From Thermoplasmata archaeon (GTDB taxonomy: Archaea; Thermoplasmatota; Thermoplasmata; Lutacidiplasmatales; UBA184), in assembly GCA_022749935.1 (NCBI GenBank), contig JAKIWQ010000001.1, positions 44,318-108,317 on the forward strand: DNA of 64,000 bases, written 5' to 3'. The translations under genes were made by a program, and so were the position numbers. The notes beneath the pieces are model-generated. The model did no database searches, was not told where the DNA came from, and was given only the letters and a program-made list of their open reading frames with translations. Position 1 is the first letter of the stretch; each line of letters opens with the position of its first letter. Below, piece by piece: positions 26,067 through 34,820 of the stretch.

Positions 26067-27995
26067 TTACGACGCGTGGATCGTATTCCAGCCCATGGTG
26101 GAGAGTTCGGTGCTCCCCATGGGGGTCTGATACTGGACGAACCCGGTCAGGTCCGGGTTGTAGACAGCAAAGAGGTCAGGGACCGCGAACCAGGCGTTCG
26201 TGTAGTTCGCGTACATGAGCTGGGTCAGGAGCGTATAGTTCTGGGTCAGGAGCGCCGGGTCGCTCGTCCCCGCCGTCGAGAGCACGAGGTCGTCCAACGT
26301 GGCGTTGTACCCCCCCGAAGCCCCGCTGTTGTAATTGGAGTTGCAGATGTTCGCGCTCCCGTAGCTCAGGAAATTCTCTTGGGTCCAGTCGTCCGGCGCG
26401 ATGTAGTCCGACGAGTAGAAGTCCTGACCGATGTAGAACGGCCCGACGCCCCCCGTGGACGTTTCGGACGAGGTGCACTGACCGGTACTCTGGTCGATGG
26501 TCTGCTCGATGTAGAACTGCGAGAGCGTGACGCCCTCGATGTTGAGCGTGATGTTGATCGCAGCGAGGTTCGACGCGATGGTCGTCGCAGCGTCGAACCA
26601 GTCGTTACTCGTGCTGAGATACTCATAGTTGAACACCATCCCCTTGCAGGCGCCGTTCGCGCAAGGCGAGTTCTGGATCTCCTGCTGCGCGAGCGGGAGG
26701 TTGAACTGGTACGGAGTCAGGTTGGCGGGATTGTAGTAGGGCGAACCCGGCGGGACCGGTCCGACCCAGGGGAACGCCAGCCCGTTGAATGCGTTCTGGA
26801 TCACCTCGGGATAGTTGATGGCGTGGGTGATGGCGGCGCGCACCGAGAGGTTGTTGAAGGGGAAGACGCTCTGATTCATGAACACCCACCACGAGCCGCC
26901 CGCCCCGCTGAATCCGGTGGAAAGGGTTTGGACGGTCACGCACGAGGCGCCCCGCGCGGATTGGATCGCCTGCGGGCCCAGGTAGGCGAAGGAGGCCGTG
27001 GCCACCGAGCCGCTCTTCAGGTCCGCGATGTTGACGGCGGGACTGTCCTGGAAGGTGACCTCCACGCCCACTTGCGCCGGCTGAAGGTTGTTGTTCCACG
27101 GCTCCTGATTGGCGAGCTGGGTTCCCCAGTAGTTCGGACTGGGGGAGATACTGTAGCCCTGTTGCAGGTTGTAATTGGTGAGCACGTACGGTCCGGTGCC
27201 CATCGCGTGGTCGGACATCCACGGGTTGGTGCCGCTGGCGACTCCGCCATTCGCGGTGATCACGATGGGGTCGACAGCCGCGGCTCCCGGCGTCGAGAGC
27301 TCGGCCAGAAGATAGGAGTACCGGACCGGCGGGCCGTAGGTAAACGTCGTTCCGTTGTAGAGCTGGTTGTATCCGAATCCGACGTTCACCTGCAGCGTGT
27401 CCGGTCCGAGGACCCGGAACGATTGATTGTCGGCCCCCATGGTCGCGATCTCGGAGGCGGTGGGGGTGCTGAAATCAAAGGTGTTGAGGTCCGTCGTCAG
27501 GTTCTGTAGGGAATTGCTGACTTGGGTCGCGTTTGAGTAGTAGTTCACTCCCGGATACCAGAAGTTCTCGGCCAGGAGGTACTGGTCGATCCCTTGGAGC
27601 GCGAGGAGACGGTAGAGACTGTACCACATGACGTAGGCGTTGAACGGGTCCCCGTTCGAAAAGTGGACGCCGGTGTTGAGCGTGAAGTTCCAGTGAAATC
27701 GGTCGGCCGAGATGGTCCAGTTGTGGGCGAGGACGCCGGTGAAGTTCACGAGGCTCGACTGGTTGTACATGATCAGCGTCTGGTAGATCTGCTGAACGAG
27801 GCCCCAGTCCGGGGTCGAGTAGGCGACCTGAGGGTCGGCCGTATCGGTCGCTTCGGCCTGGTCGACCAGGAGCGGGCTCTTCGAGGAGAGGCCGCATCCT
27901 TGAGCCCGGGTGACGTAGAAGTAGATCCCGATTCCCGAAATGACCACCACGACGGCAAGGACGATGGCGATAATTCGGACGTTGCGAGGGTTCAG
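26067..27995 (-). CDS. Extracellular solute-binding protein, family 5 (oligopeptide type)
   Basis: Membrane-anchored binding protein that captures peptides or related solutes for an ABC importer. It has an N-terminal hydrophobic helix (RIIAIVLAVVVVISGIGIYFYV), then LVDQAEATDTADPQVAYSTPDWGLVQQIYQTL and WTISADRFHWNFTLNTGVHFSNGDPFNAYVMWYSLYR, the SBP_bac_5 signature. The track starts at an internal GTG inside the signal helix. In frame upstream, LNPRNVRIIAIVLAVV begins at CTG 27995, preceded by GGGTGA and by a TTATCAA box about 40 bp up. No ATG, GTG or TTG is available between there and the stop codon just before it. I therefore propose a CTG start (642 aa). The cognate permeases and ATPases are probably those at 32.7-38.9 kb. 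Confidence 0.88.
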   Translation of the reverse strand: MNPRNVRIIAIVLAVVVVISGIGIYFYVTRAQGCGLSSKSPLLVDQAEATDTADPQVAYSTPDWGLVQQIYQTLIMYNQSSLVNFTGVLAHNWTISADRFHWNFTLNTGVHFSNGDPFNAYVMWYSLYRLLALQGIDQYLLAENFWYPGVNYYSNATQVSNSLQNLTTDLNTFDFSTPTASEIATMGADNQSFRVLGPDTLQVNVGFGYNQLYNGTTFTYGPPVRYSYLLAELSTPGAAAVDPIVITANGGVASGTNPWMSDHAMGTGPYVLTNYNLQQGYSISPSPNYWGTQLANQEPWNNNLQPAQVGVEVTFQDSPAVNIADLKSGSVATASFAYLGPQAIQSARGASCVTVQTLSTGFSGAGGSWWVFMNQSVFPFNNLSVRAAITHAINYPEVIQNAFNGLAFPWVGPVPPGSPYYNPANLTPYQFNLPLAQQEIQNSPCANGACKGMVFNYEYLSTSNDWFDAATTIASNLAAINITLNIEGVTLSQFYIEQTIDQSTGQCTSSETSTGGVGPFYIGQDFYSSDYIAPDDWTQENFLSYGSANICNSNYNSGASGGYNATLDDLVLSTAGTSDPALLTQNYTLLTQLMYANYTNAWFAVPDLFAVYNPDLTGFVQYQTPMGSTELSTMGWNTIHAS

Positions 27996-28029
27996 TCAGC
28001 TCACCCGGACCCCTTGCACCCCCGGGAGG

Positions 28030-28038
28030 TTGATAAGG
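28030..28038 (-). promoter_or_regulatory. TATA box of the solute-binding-protein gene
   Basis: The minus strand reads CCTTATCAA. It predicts transcription from about 28008, leaving a short leader that carries GGGTGA just before the proposed CTG start. Confidence 0.4.
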
Positions 28039-28106
28039 TCTAGCACGGGGGAGGTCGTTTCCTCATTTGCGAAACCAATTTACCGAGGGAACGGTCCCGA
28101 GAAGTG

Positions 28107-29273
28107 ATGCCAGCGACCGCGGGAGCTCGACCGCCCGACGGGGCCGTACGCGAACCCACCTTTCATCTCACCGGCACGACGCCCGCCGGTAGGCTGTACT
28201 GGGACCCGGACGTCCTCCGCACCGAGCTCGAACGATTCTACTACCGCCATTGGCTCTGTATTGGTCGGGAGGACCGGATCCCAGCGCCCGGTGACTTTTT
28301 CACCACCCGCGTCGGCCCCGAAAGCATCCTACTCGTCCGCGACGGAAAGGGTCGCATCGGTGCGTTCTACAACCTGTGCCGCCACCGAGGGACCCGGGTC
28401 GCCCTCGAGGAGGGCGGCCGGGGGGCCCACTCGTTCGTCTGCCCGTACCATAGCTGGACCTACTCCCTCGATGGCCGGCTCACCGGTGCTCCCCACACCA
28501 AGACGATCGAAAAATTCGACCGTGCGGAATTCGGCCTCTGGCCAGTTCGCGTCGAGACCTGGGGTGGGTTCATCTGGATCAATTTGGAGCCCAAAGGCCC
28601 CTCGCTAAAGGAGGAACTCGGTACCTTCCTCCACCGGTTCGACGCGACCCCGCTCGATGGGCTCAAGCTGGGGGGCGGAAAGATCTACGAGGTCGAAGCG
28701 AACTGGAAGATCATCGTCGAAAATTTTTCGGAATGCTATCACTGTGCGCCGGTCCACCCGAGTCTGAATCGTCTGACGCCGTACATGACCGGGGATAACG
28801 ACGCGTACTTCCACGAACCGGGGGGTCGCTCCCTATACTCGGGCGGGTACATGGAATTCGCGAAGGACTACACGTCCATGACCCGTACCGGCTACACGAA
28901 GCGCCCCGTACTCCCAGGGACCACTCCCGAGGATAGCAAGCGGGTCCGGTACTACACGGTCTTTCCGAACATGTTCTTCAGTCTGCACCCGGACTTTCTC
29001 ATGACCCACCGGGTGTGGCCCACGTCCCCCTCGCACTGCCGGATCGAGAACGAATTCTATTTCTCCCCCGAGGCGGCCGCCGCACCCGACTTCGACCCCA
29101 GCGACGCGATCGAGCTGTGGGACGAGATCAACCTGCAGGACTGGCGGGTCTGCGCCCTGGCTCAGGAAGGGGTGGCGTCGCGCGCCTGGAAGGGCGGGCG
29201 CTACAGCGAGCAGGAGGCCCTTACCGCGGACTTCGACGCGTTCGTGACCGAAGAGCTCGCTCACAAGAAGTAG
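28107..29273 (+). CDS. Rieske non-heme iron oxygenase, alpha subunit (copy 1)
   Basis: A 388-residue oxygenase that uses O2 and electrons to hydroxylate or N-dealkylate a substrate. The Rieske [2Fe-2S] ligands are CRHRG near residue 91 and CPYHSW near 112. The mononuclear iron site is NFSECYHCAPVHPSL near 207, with a distal acidic ligand in the C-terminal domain. The C-terminal LQDWRVCALAQEGVASRAWKGGRYS pattern resembles glycine-betaine, choline and carnitine-type monooxygenases more than aromatic dioxygenases; this is from memory of motifs. ATG 28107 is about 28 bp after CAATTTACC, so leaderless. It is divergent from the SBP gene. No reductase or ferredoxin is adjacent. Confidence 0.88.
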   Translation: MPATAGARPPDGAVREPTFHLTGTTPAGRLYWDPDVLRTELERFYYRHWLCIGREDRIPAPGDFFTTRVGPESILLVRDGKGRIGAFYNLCRHRGTRVALEEGGRGAHSFVCPYHSWTYSLDGRLTGAPHTKTIEKFDRAEFGLWPVRVETWGGFIWINLEPKGPSLKEELGTFLHRFDATPLDGLKLGGGKIYEVEANWKIIVENFSECYHCAPVHPSLNRLTPYMTGDNDAYFHEPGGRSLYSGGYMEFAKDYTSMTRTGYTKRPVLPGTTPEDSKRVRYYTVFPNMFFSLHPDFLMTHRVWPTSPSHCRIENEFYFSPEAAAAPDFDPSDAIELWDEINLQDWRVCALAQEGVASRAWKGGRYSEQEALTADFDAFVTEELAHKK

Positions 29274-29306
29274 ACGTTCGGGCCTCGTCGAAGAGTGGGC
29301 CGCGGT

Positions 29307-30476
29307 CTAGCCCTTTGGCCCCAGCCAACCCATGCGGCCGAGGTAGTACTGGTCCACGAGGTGGACGACTTCCTCTTCGGTGCTGTACCTCCCCTGAGTG
29401 TAGGCGGAAGTCTTCGACCCGAGGTGGGCCATCTCGCAGATGTGCCAGTCCTGACGGTTCGTCGTCTCCCAGAATCCCATCGCGTCGTCGGCCGAATGGG
29501 CTTCGTCCCGGTCGACATAGACATCGAAGACGAGGCGAGTCCGGTCCGGGCTCACGGGGATGAACCAGTCCAGGGTCACGTAATCGGGTAGCAGGCTTAG
29601 GAAGTTGGAAGGGTACAGCACGTAGTAGTAGACACGACGGAGGTCCGTCGCGGAGAGCCCCGGGAAGGTGGCTCGCGCGGTCTTCCCGTCCGGGGACAAG
29701 GTCCGAACTCCGTCGACGAAGTCCATCCACCCCCCGAAGACCGGTCCCGTCCGAAGGTCCTCCTCGCCCGAACGGTAGGGCGTGAGCTTGACGAGTTGCG
29801 GGTGGACGCCGGGACAATGGTAGCACTCGTTGGCATTCTGAACGATCAGCTTCCAATTCGCCGCGATCTCGTACTCCACACGATGGGTGCGGCGCAACCG
29901 CTCCAGGGGGTAGGAGCGGGCGCGAGCCGGAAACCCTCCGAGGCTCCGCTCCAGCGGTTCCGGGCGGGGAGAAACATTGACGAACAGGAACCCTCTCCAC
30001 GTCGCGACGGCGACCGGGTGCAGACCGGAGTCCTTCCGGTCGAATTCTTCGACCCCCCCCATGTGGGGGGCCCCGCGAAGATGGCCGTCGAGGTCGTACG
30101 ACCAGGCATGATAGGGACACACAATCCCCCGCAGCCCGTCTCCGGCGGTCGCTTCGACGAGCCGTGTGCCTCGGTGGCGACAGACATTGTGATAGGCTTT
30201 CAACTCGCCGGAGGCGTTTCGGAGGACCACGACGCCCGATCCAGCGATCTCCACGGTCCGGAAGGAACCGGGGCGGGCGAGCTCGTCCTCCCGTCCGATA
30301 CACTGCCACGTGCGACGGAAGAGGCGGTCCCGCTCCTGCTCGAAGACCCCCGGGTCACTGAACAAGGGGCCGGGAAGGGTTCGCGCTCGGAGGAGGGGTC
30401 GACCGACGGCTCGCAAGGACGCAGCCGACACCGGGGGTCGGCCGGCGGTGATTCGGGTCGTCGCTCCGCCGGCCAT
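29307..30476 (-). CDS. Rieske non-heme iron oxygenase, alpha subunit (copy 2)
   Basis: A 389-residue paralogue of the enzyme at 28107, convergent with it and only 33 bp away. It has Rieske ligands CRHRG near residue 99 and CPYHAW near 120, and iron site NANECYHCPGVHPQL near 216. The C-terminal NRQDWHICEMAHLGSKTSAYTQGRYSTEEE matches the same betaine/choline-like branch. The sequences differ enough to imply distinct substrates or successive steps. ATG 30476 has a strong GGAGG seven bases upstream, and TTAAAG lies about 35 bp up. It is divergent from the flavin oxidoreductase at 30587. Confidence 0.88.
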   Translation of the reverse strand: MAGGATTRITAGRPPVSAASLRAVGRPLLRARTLPGPLFSDPGVFEQERDRLFRRTWQCIGREDELARPGSFRTVEIAGSGVVVLRNASGELKAYHNVCRHRGTRLVEATAGDGLRGIVCPYHAWSYDLDGHLRGAPHMGGVEEFDRKDSGLHPVAVATWRGFLFVNVSPRPEPLERSLGGFPARARSYPLERLRRTHRVEYEIAANWKLIVQNANECYHCPGVHPQLVKLTPYRSGEEDLRTGPVFGGWMDFVDGVRTLSPDGKTARATFPGLSATDLRRVYYYVLYPSNFLSLLPDYVTLDWFIPVSPDRTRLVFDVYVDRDEAHSADDAMGFWETTNRQDWHICEMAHLGSKTSAYTQGRYSTEEEVVHLVDQYYLGRMGWLGPKG

Positions 30477-30551
30477 TCTCCCTCCTTTCCAGAGGGAGAC
30501 CGATTTTTCTTTAAGCCTTCGCCGGCGGACGCCGGACCTCGTCGCCGACCG

Positions 30552-30560
30552 AGGGATTTA
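30552..30560 (+). promoter_or_regulatory. TATA box of PYROXD2-like copy 2
   Basis: GGATTTATC is centred about 30 bp upstream of the ATG at 30587, predicting a leaderless message. The 110-bp divergent gap also holds the TTAAAG box for the Rieske gene. Confidence 0.5.
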
Positions 30561-30586
30561 TCCGCTCCCCTCGGTCCCTCGGCGCG

Positions 30587-32191
30587 ATGACCGACTGGGA
30601 CCTCATCGTCATCGGCGGCGGTCATAATGGTCTCATCACCGCAGCCTACGTCGCCAAGGCCGGTGGTCGGGTGCTCGTCCTCGAACGGAGACCGATCGTC
30701 GGTGGGGCCTGCATTACCGAAGAACCGTGGCCGGGCTTCAGGATCAACACCTTCGCGTACGCGAGCGGGCTGCTCCGGCCCAAGATCGTGTCGGAGCTCG
30801 AGCTGGGCCGGTTCGGCTACGACCCGATCCTCTCCGACCCCCAGGGATTCTCACCCCTCCCCGACGGCCGCCATCTGACCTTCTGGCTCGACGAACTCCG
30901 AGAACAGAAGGAGATCGCGAAATTCTCGAAGGCCGACGCCGCCGCCTATCCTGAGTACGTCCGCTTCTGGGATCACGCGCTCGACCTGATCGAGCCGGCC
31001 ATGATGGCGCCGCCGATGCCGCTCTCGGAGTTCATCGGGACGCTTCCGGAGGGCGAAGCCGAACGGATGCTTCGGGACCTCTTCCTCCGGAGCGCGAAGG
31101 ACTTCCTGGATGATTGGTTCGAGAGTCCGGAGCTGAAAGGAGCCCTCGCCGCGTCCGCCGTCATCGGAACGTTCGCGGGACCGTATACGCCGGGGACGGC
31201 CTACATCCTCGGCCATCACAATATCGGCCGACTCGGAGAACATCGAAGGGTCTGGGGCCATTCCCGCGGGGGCATGGGCCAGATTACCCAATCGATGGCC
31301 CGGGCGGCGATTGAGTTCGGAGCCACCATCCGGACTTCGGTCGGAGTTCGTCAGGTCCTCGTCGAGAGGGGCCGGGCGGTCGGCGTCGAGACCGAGACGG
31401 GTGAAAGGCTCCGGGCCCGTGCCGTGGCGTCCTCGATCGACGCCCGGCAGACCCTTCTCGACCTCACTCCCCCCGACACGATCGATCGCGCCATCGCGGA
31501 TCGTCTCCGGAAGATCCGGGCTCAAGGGGCCTGTCTCAAGTTCAATGCGGCCCTGGAGGGAATCCCGAAGTTCACCGCCGCCCCGGACCCGGGCCACCTC
31601 GTCGGGGCGGTCGATATCGCTCCGTCGATGGAGTACATCGAACGGGCGTACGACGACGCCAAGTACGGGACCTTCTCCCGCGCGCCGATCATCGACGCCT
31701 ACTTTCAGACCCTGGTCGACCCGTCCATGGCGCCGCCCGGAAAGCACACGATGACGTGCTTCGTCCAATACTCGCCGACCTCCCTCCGGTCCGGACCTTG
31801 GTCGGAGGCCAAGGAGGCCGTCGCCGACACGGTCCTCACGACGCTCGAAGGGTACGCTCCGGGGATCCGGAAGCTCGTCTCCCACTGGCAGGTGATGACG
31901 CCCCAGGACATCGAGAACATCCTCGGAATGCCTGGCGGAAACATCGATCAGGGCGACATCACGCCGGACCAGATCTTTTCTCTGCGGCCGATCCCGGGCT
32001 GGGCCAATTATCGGACCCCGCTCGCGGGGCTGTACTTGTGCGGATCCGCGGCGCACCCGGGCGGAGGCGTCATCGGAGCCCCGGGGCACAACGCCGCGGG
32101 AGTCCTCCTCTCCGACCTTCATCTCGGTCTCGGCCGCAGCGGCGGAGCGGATCCGACCGCCTCCGAGGCCGACGCGCTCCCGGTGAACTAG
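30587..32191 (+). CDS. FAD-dependent oxidoreductase, PYROXD2/phytoene-desaturase-like (copy 2)
   Basis: A 534-residue close paralogue of the protein at 21879, sharing long blocks such as GACITEEPWPGFRINTF, FDEWFES-like DWFESPELKGALAASAVIG and GLYLCGSAAHPGGGVIGAPGHNAA. It has the same N-terminal FAD loop (LIVIGGGHNGLITAAYVAKAG). It is followed after 2 bp by a CoxG-like gene and is divergent from a Rieske oxygenase. Each PYROXD2 copy sits beside a different amine- or carbon-oxidising enzyme, suggesting parallel branches of one pathway. The substrate is unknown. Confidence 0.9.
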   Translation: MTDWDLIVIGGGHNGLITAAYVAKAGGRVLVLERRPIVGGACITEEPWPGFRINTFAYASGLLRPKIVSELELGRFGYDPILSDPQGFSPLPDGRHLTFWLDELREQKEIAKFSKADAAAYPEYVRFWDHALDLIEPAMMAPPMPLSEFIGTLPEGEAERMLRDLFLRSAKDFLDDWFESPELKGALAASAVIGTFAGPYTPGTAYILGHHNIGRLGEHRRVWGHSRGGMGQITQSMARAAIEFGATIRTSVGVRQVLVERGRAVGVETETGERLRARAVASSIDARQTLLDLTPPDTIDRAIADRLRKIRAQGACLKFNAALEGIPKFTAAPDPGHLVGAVDIAPSMEYIERAYDDAKYGTFSRAPIIDAYFQTLVDPSMAPPGKHTMTCFVQYSPTSLRSGPWSEAKEAVADTVLTTLEGYAPGIRKLVSHWQVMTPQDIENILGMPGGNIDQGDITPDQIFSLRPIPGWANYRTPLAGLYLCGSAAHPGGGVIGAPGHNAAGVLLSDLHLGLGRSGGADPTASEADALPVN

Positions 32192-32193
32192 CC

Positions 32194-32640
32194 ATGCCCG
32201 AGGCGTCCATCCAGTTCCGCGCCGGCGCCGGCGTCGAGCGTCTTCGTGCCCTCCTCGCTGACCCAACGTTCGTCGCATCGCAGATCCCGCAGGTCATCGC
32301 CGTCGAGCGCACCTCGGCCACCACCGCACGGTGGACGGTGGAGATCAAGCTCGGCCCGATGCACCGGACCAGCGTGTACGAGGGAGAGCTCGTAGAACAG
32401 TCCGTGTCGGGGGTTCGATTCCGGGCGAAAGGACCCGAGTCAACGATCGAGGGGTACCTCGCGTTCGCCCCCGAGTCTCCGGACGCCACCCTCGTGAGTC
32501 TTACCCTCACGTTGAAGGGCCAGGGACCCTTGCGTGCTATCGTCGACGCCTATTTGGCCAAGCGGGTGAAGGATGATGCGGCGCAGTTCGCCCGGGCACT
32601 TTCCGAGCATTTGACACCGCCCTCGACGGCCTCCCCATAG
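32194..32640 (+). CDS. CoxG/SRPBCC-family protein
   Basis: A 148-residue protein of the START/SRPBCC helix-grip fold, closest in pattern to CoxG: VERLRALLADPTFVASQIPQVIAVER, VEIKLGPMHRTSVYEGELVEQ, FAPESPDATLVSLTLTLKGQGPLRAIVDAYLAKRVKDDAAQFARALSEHL. CoxG-like proteins help recruit or assemble carbon-monoxide-dehydrogenase-type enzymes, or bind hydrophobic ligands; no cox genes are here. ATG 32194 begins 2 bp after the oxidoreductase stop, so it is cotranslated. The longer track ORF from 31756 overlaps the previous gene in another frame and is not used. Confidence 0.78.
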   Translation: MPEASIQFRAGAGVERLRALLADPTFVASQIPQVIAVERTSATTARWTVEIKLGPMHRTSVYEGELVEQSVSGVRFRAKGPESTIEGYLAFAPESPDATLVSLTLTLKGQGPLRAIVDAYLAKRVKDDAAQFARALSEHLTPPSTASP

Positions 32641-32746
32641 TGGCCCTTCGGCGGAGTTATTAGCCGGTCCCCGGTGGCCGGACGTCGTGTCCGTTCGTCC
32701 CGAGGTCGGGCCGCCCTCCGTCCGCCGACGGGAACGGTGAGGACGG

Positions 32747-33766
32747 TTGGGGCGGAGCTTCTCGGACCTCGCCTGGTTCATCGGGGCCCGCCTCCTCCAA
32801 CTCATCCCGGTCCTCTTCGGGGTCATCCTCCTCACGTTCCTCCTCTCCCACGTGGCCGTCAAGAATCCATGCGAGGCGTGGAACCCGCACGCCAAGCGGA
32901 ACGTGATCCTGGCCTGCCAGCACTTCTGGGGATTCAACCAGCCCCTCCCCGTTCAATTTGAGAAGTACCTGAGCCTCCTCCTGCAGGGGAACTGGGGGAC
33001 CGACCCCTCCGGCAGCCCCGTCCTCCCGGCCATCCTCGCGGGCGTCCCCGAGACGCTCGAGCTCGTCCTCGCCTCGTTGTTCCTCATGATCGTCATCGGG
33101 ATCACCCTAGGCGTGGTCGCCGCCCGGTATGCCGGGCGATGGCCCGACCACCTCGTCCGCATCTTCTACCTCAGCGGGTGGGCGGCCCCCACCTATCTCG
33201 CGGCCATCCTACTTTCGATCGTCGTGGCGCCGGCCATAGGGTTCCCCACGGAGAATGCGTTCACGTACAACCCTCCGCCGTTCCCGCAACCGACGCACAT
33301 GTCGGTCCTCGATGCGATGCTCGCCGGCAGCGGGTCCGGGACGCTCGACGCCCTGAAGCATCTCGCGCTCCCATCCATCGCGCTCGCGTTCCTCAACCTC
33401 GGGATCATCACGCGGATGACCCGGGGTTCCATGCTCGATATCCTTCCCCTGGATTTCATCAAGGGCGCCCGGATGAAGGGGTTGTCCGAGGAGCGGGTCC
33501 TCTTCCGGCACGCCCTGCGCAATTCCCTCATCACGACCACTACGGTGTTAGGGTTCACGGCCAGCGGGCTCCTCGCGGGTACGATCGTCGTCGAGGAGGT
33601 GTTCGCTTGGCCGGGGATCGGGCGCTACTCGTTCAACGCCATCCTCGGGTACAATTTCGCGGGCACGATCGGCGTGGTGGTGGTCTTCGCGATCGCGGTC
33701 GTGGTCGCGAACCTGCTCGCGGACATCGCCTACGGCTTCCTGGATCCCCGGGTGGAGTGGAGGTAG
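32747..33766 (+). CDS. Peptide-type ABC transporter permease (DppB/OppB-like)
   Basis: First membrane subunit of a dipeptide/oligopeptide/nickel-class importer. The N-terminal LAWFIGARLLQLIPVLFGVILLTFLLSHV is the canonical DppB start. The EAA loop is seen in DFIKGARMKGLSEERVLFRHALRNSLI, and the last helices are GTIVVEEVFAWPGIGRY and IGVVVVFAIAVVVANLLADIAYGFLDPRV. The TTG start at 32747 has GGTGAGG seven bases upstream, and a GTTATTAG box lies about 90 bp up. It is directly followed by the DppC-like gene and forms a transporter with the ATPases at 36.7-38.9 kb and, probably, the SBP at 26.1 kb. Confidence 0.92.
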   Translation: MGRSFSDLAWFIGARLLQLIPVLFGVILLTFLLSHVAVKNPCEAWNPHAKRNVILACQHFWGFNQPLPVQFEKYLSLLLQGNWGTDPSGSPVLPAILAGVPETLELVLASLFLMIVIGITLGVVAARYAGRWPDHLVRIFYLSGWAAPTYLAAILLSIVVAPAIGFPTENAFTYNPPPFPQPTHMSVLDAMLAGSGSGTLDALKHLALPSIALAFLNLGIITRMTRGSMLDILPLDFIKGARMKGLSEERVLFRHALRNSLITTTTVLGFTASGLLAGTIVVEEVFAWPGIGRYSFNAILGYNFAGTIGVVVVFAIAVVVANLLADIAYGFLDPRVEWR

Positions 33767-34789
33767 ATGGAGGGGCCGCCCCGCCCCAGCCCCCCCGGGA
33801 TCGGGGTCACGCTCCCGAAGGAGCCCGGTCTCGGAGAAACGCTCTCGGAAGCTCTGCAGACCCTGCGGGCCAATCTGCTCACCCTCGTCGGGTTCGTCCT
33901 GGTCGTACTGATCCTCGGGCTCGCGCTGCTGGTCTGGGCCGTTCCGGTCGTGACCGGGCTCTTCGGTCCCGCCCTGTCGATCCTTCCGTACGACCCCAAC
34001 GCGCTGAATCCGAACGCGAGCTATCTGCCGCCCGGGCCCCACCACTGGTTCGGGACCGATGAGGACGGCCGGGACCTGTTCGCCCGCGTCCTCACCGCCC
34101 TGCCGCTCGACATGGGCATCGCCGTGGTCATCGTCGGCGCGGCCGTGATGATCGGGGGTGGACTCGGACTGGTCTCCGGGTTCTGGGAGACGAGCCGCAC
34201 GGCCCGAGTCGTCTCGGCGACCATCCTGCGGGTCACCGACATCTTCCTCGCGTTCCCGACGCTCGTGCTCGCGCTCGCCATTGCGGCCCTTCTCGGCCGG
34301 GACCTCACCTCGACCCTCATCGCCTTGATCGCGACCTGGTGGCCTTACTACGTCCGGCTCGTCCGGGGCGAAGTCCTTACCATCAAGCACCAAGGGTACA
34401 TCCCGGCGGCCCGCGCCCTCGGGGTGCGGGAGCCCACGATCCTGTTCCGCCACGTGCTGAGGAACCTGCTCGAACCCCTGGTGGTCTACATGACGCTCGA
34501 CATCGGGACGGTCCTCGTGACGTTCTCGACCATCGCCTTCGTTGCGATTCCCCTCCCTCCGAATCAGCCGGAGTGGGGGAGCATGATCGCGAACTATCAG
34601 GGGTATCTGCCGCAATTCCTTTGGATGGTCCTCGCCCCCGGCGCGGCCATCTTCGTCTCGGTGCTCTCGTTTAGCCTGCTCGGGGACGGAATGCGGGACG
34701 TCCTCGACCCACGCACCCGACGGGCCTTCGCGCGCGTTCGGGCGAACCTCGCATCGCCCGAGCCCGTCCCCGGGAGTGCCGAGGCGTGA
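33767..34789 (+). CDS. Peptide-type ABC transporter permease (DppC/OppC-like)
   Basis: Second membrane subunit of the importer. It has an N-terminal Pro-rich tail, a first helix LVGFVLVVLILGLALLVWAVPV, the OppC signature HHWFGTDEDGRDLFARVLTALPLDM, and the coupling helix region GEVLTIKHQGYIPAARALGVREPTILFRHVLRNLLEPLV. The ATG immediately abuts the DppB stop, so the two are translationally coupled. A flavin amine oxidase and a cupin separate it from the ATPase genes, an unusual insertion in a dpp operon. Confidence 0.92.
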   Translation: MEGPPRPSPPGIGVTLPKEPGLGETLSEALQTLRANLLTLVGFVLVVLILGLALLVWAVPVVTGLFGPALSILPYDPNALNPNASYLPPGPHHWFGTDEDGRDLFARVLTALPLDMGIAVVIVGAAVMIGGGLGLVSGFWETSRTARVVSATILRVTDIFLAFPTLVLALAIAALLGRDLTSTLIALIATWWPYYVRLVRGEVLTIKHQGYIPAARALGVREPTILFRHVLRNLLEPLVVYMTLDIGTVLVTFSTIAFVAIPLPPNQPEWGSMIANYQGYLPQFLWMVLAPGAAIFVSVLSFSLLGDGMRDVLDPRTRRAFARVRANLASPEPVPGSAEA

Positions 34790-34820
34790 GTCCCCTCGCG
34801 AGCCGCCGGTAGAGGGGACC

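Noticed and set aside
21879-32191. Carotenoid biosynthesis by the phytoene-desaturase-like proteins
   Set aside because: No phytoene synthase, prenyltransferase or cyclase gene is nearby, and the sequence pattern is closer to the PYROXD2 branch.
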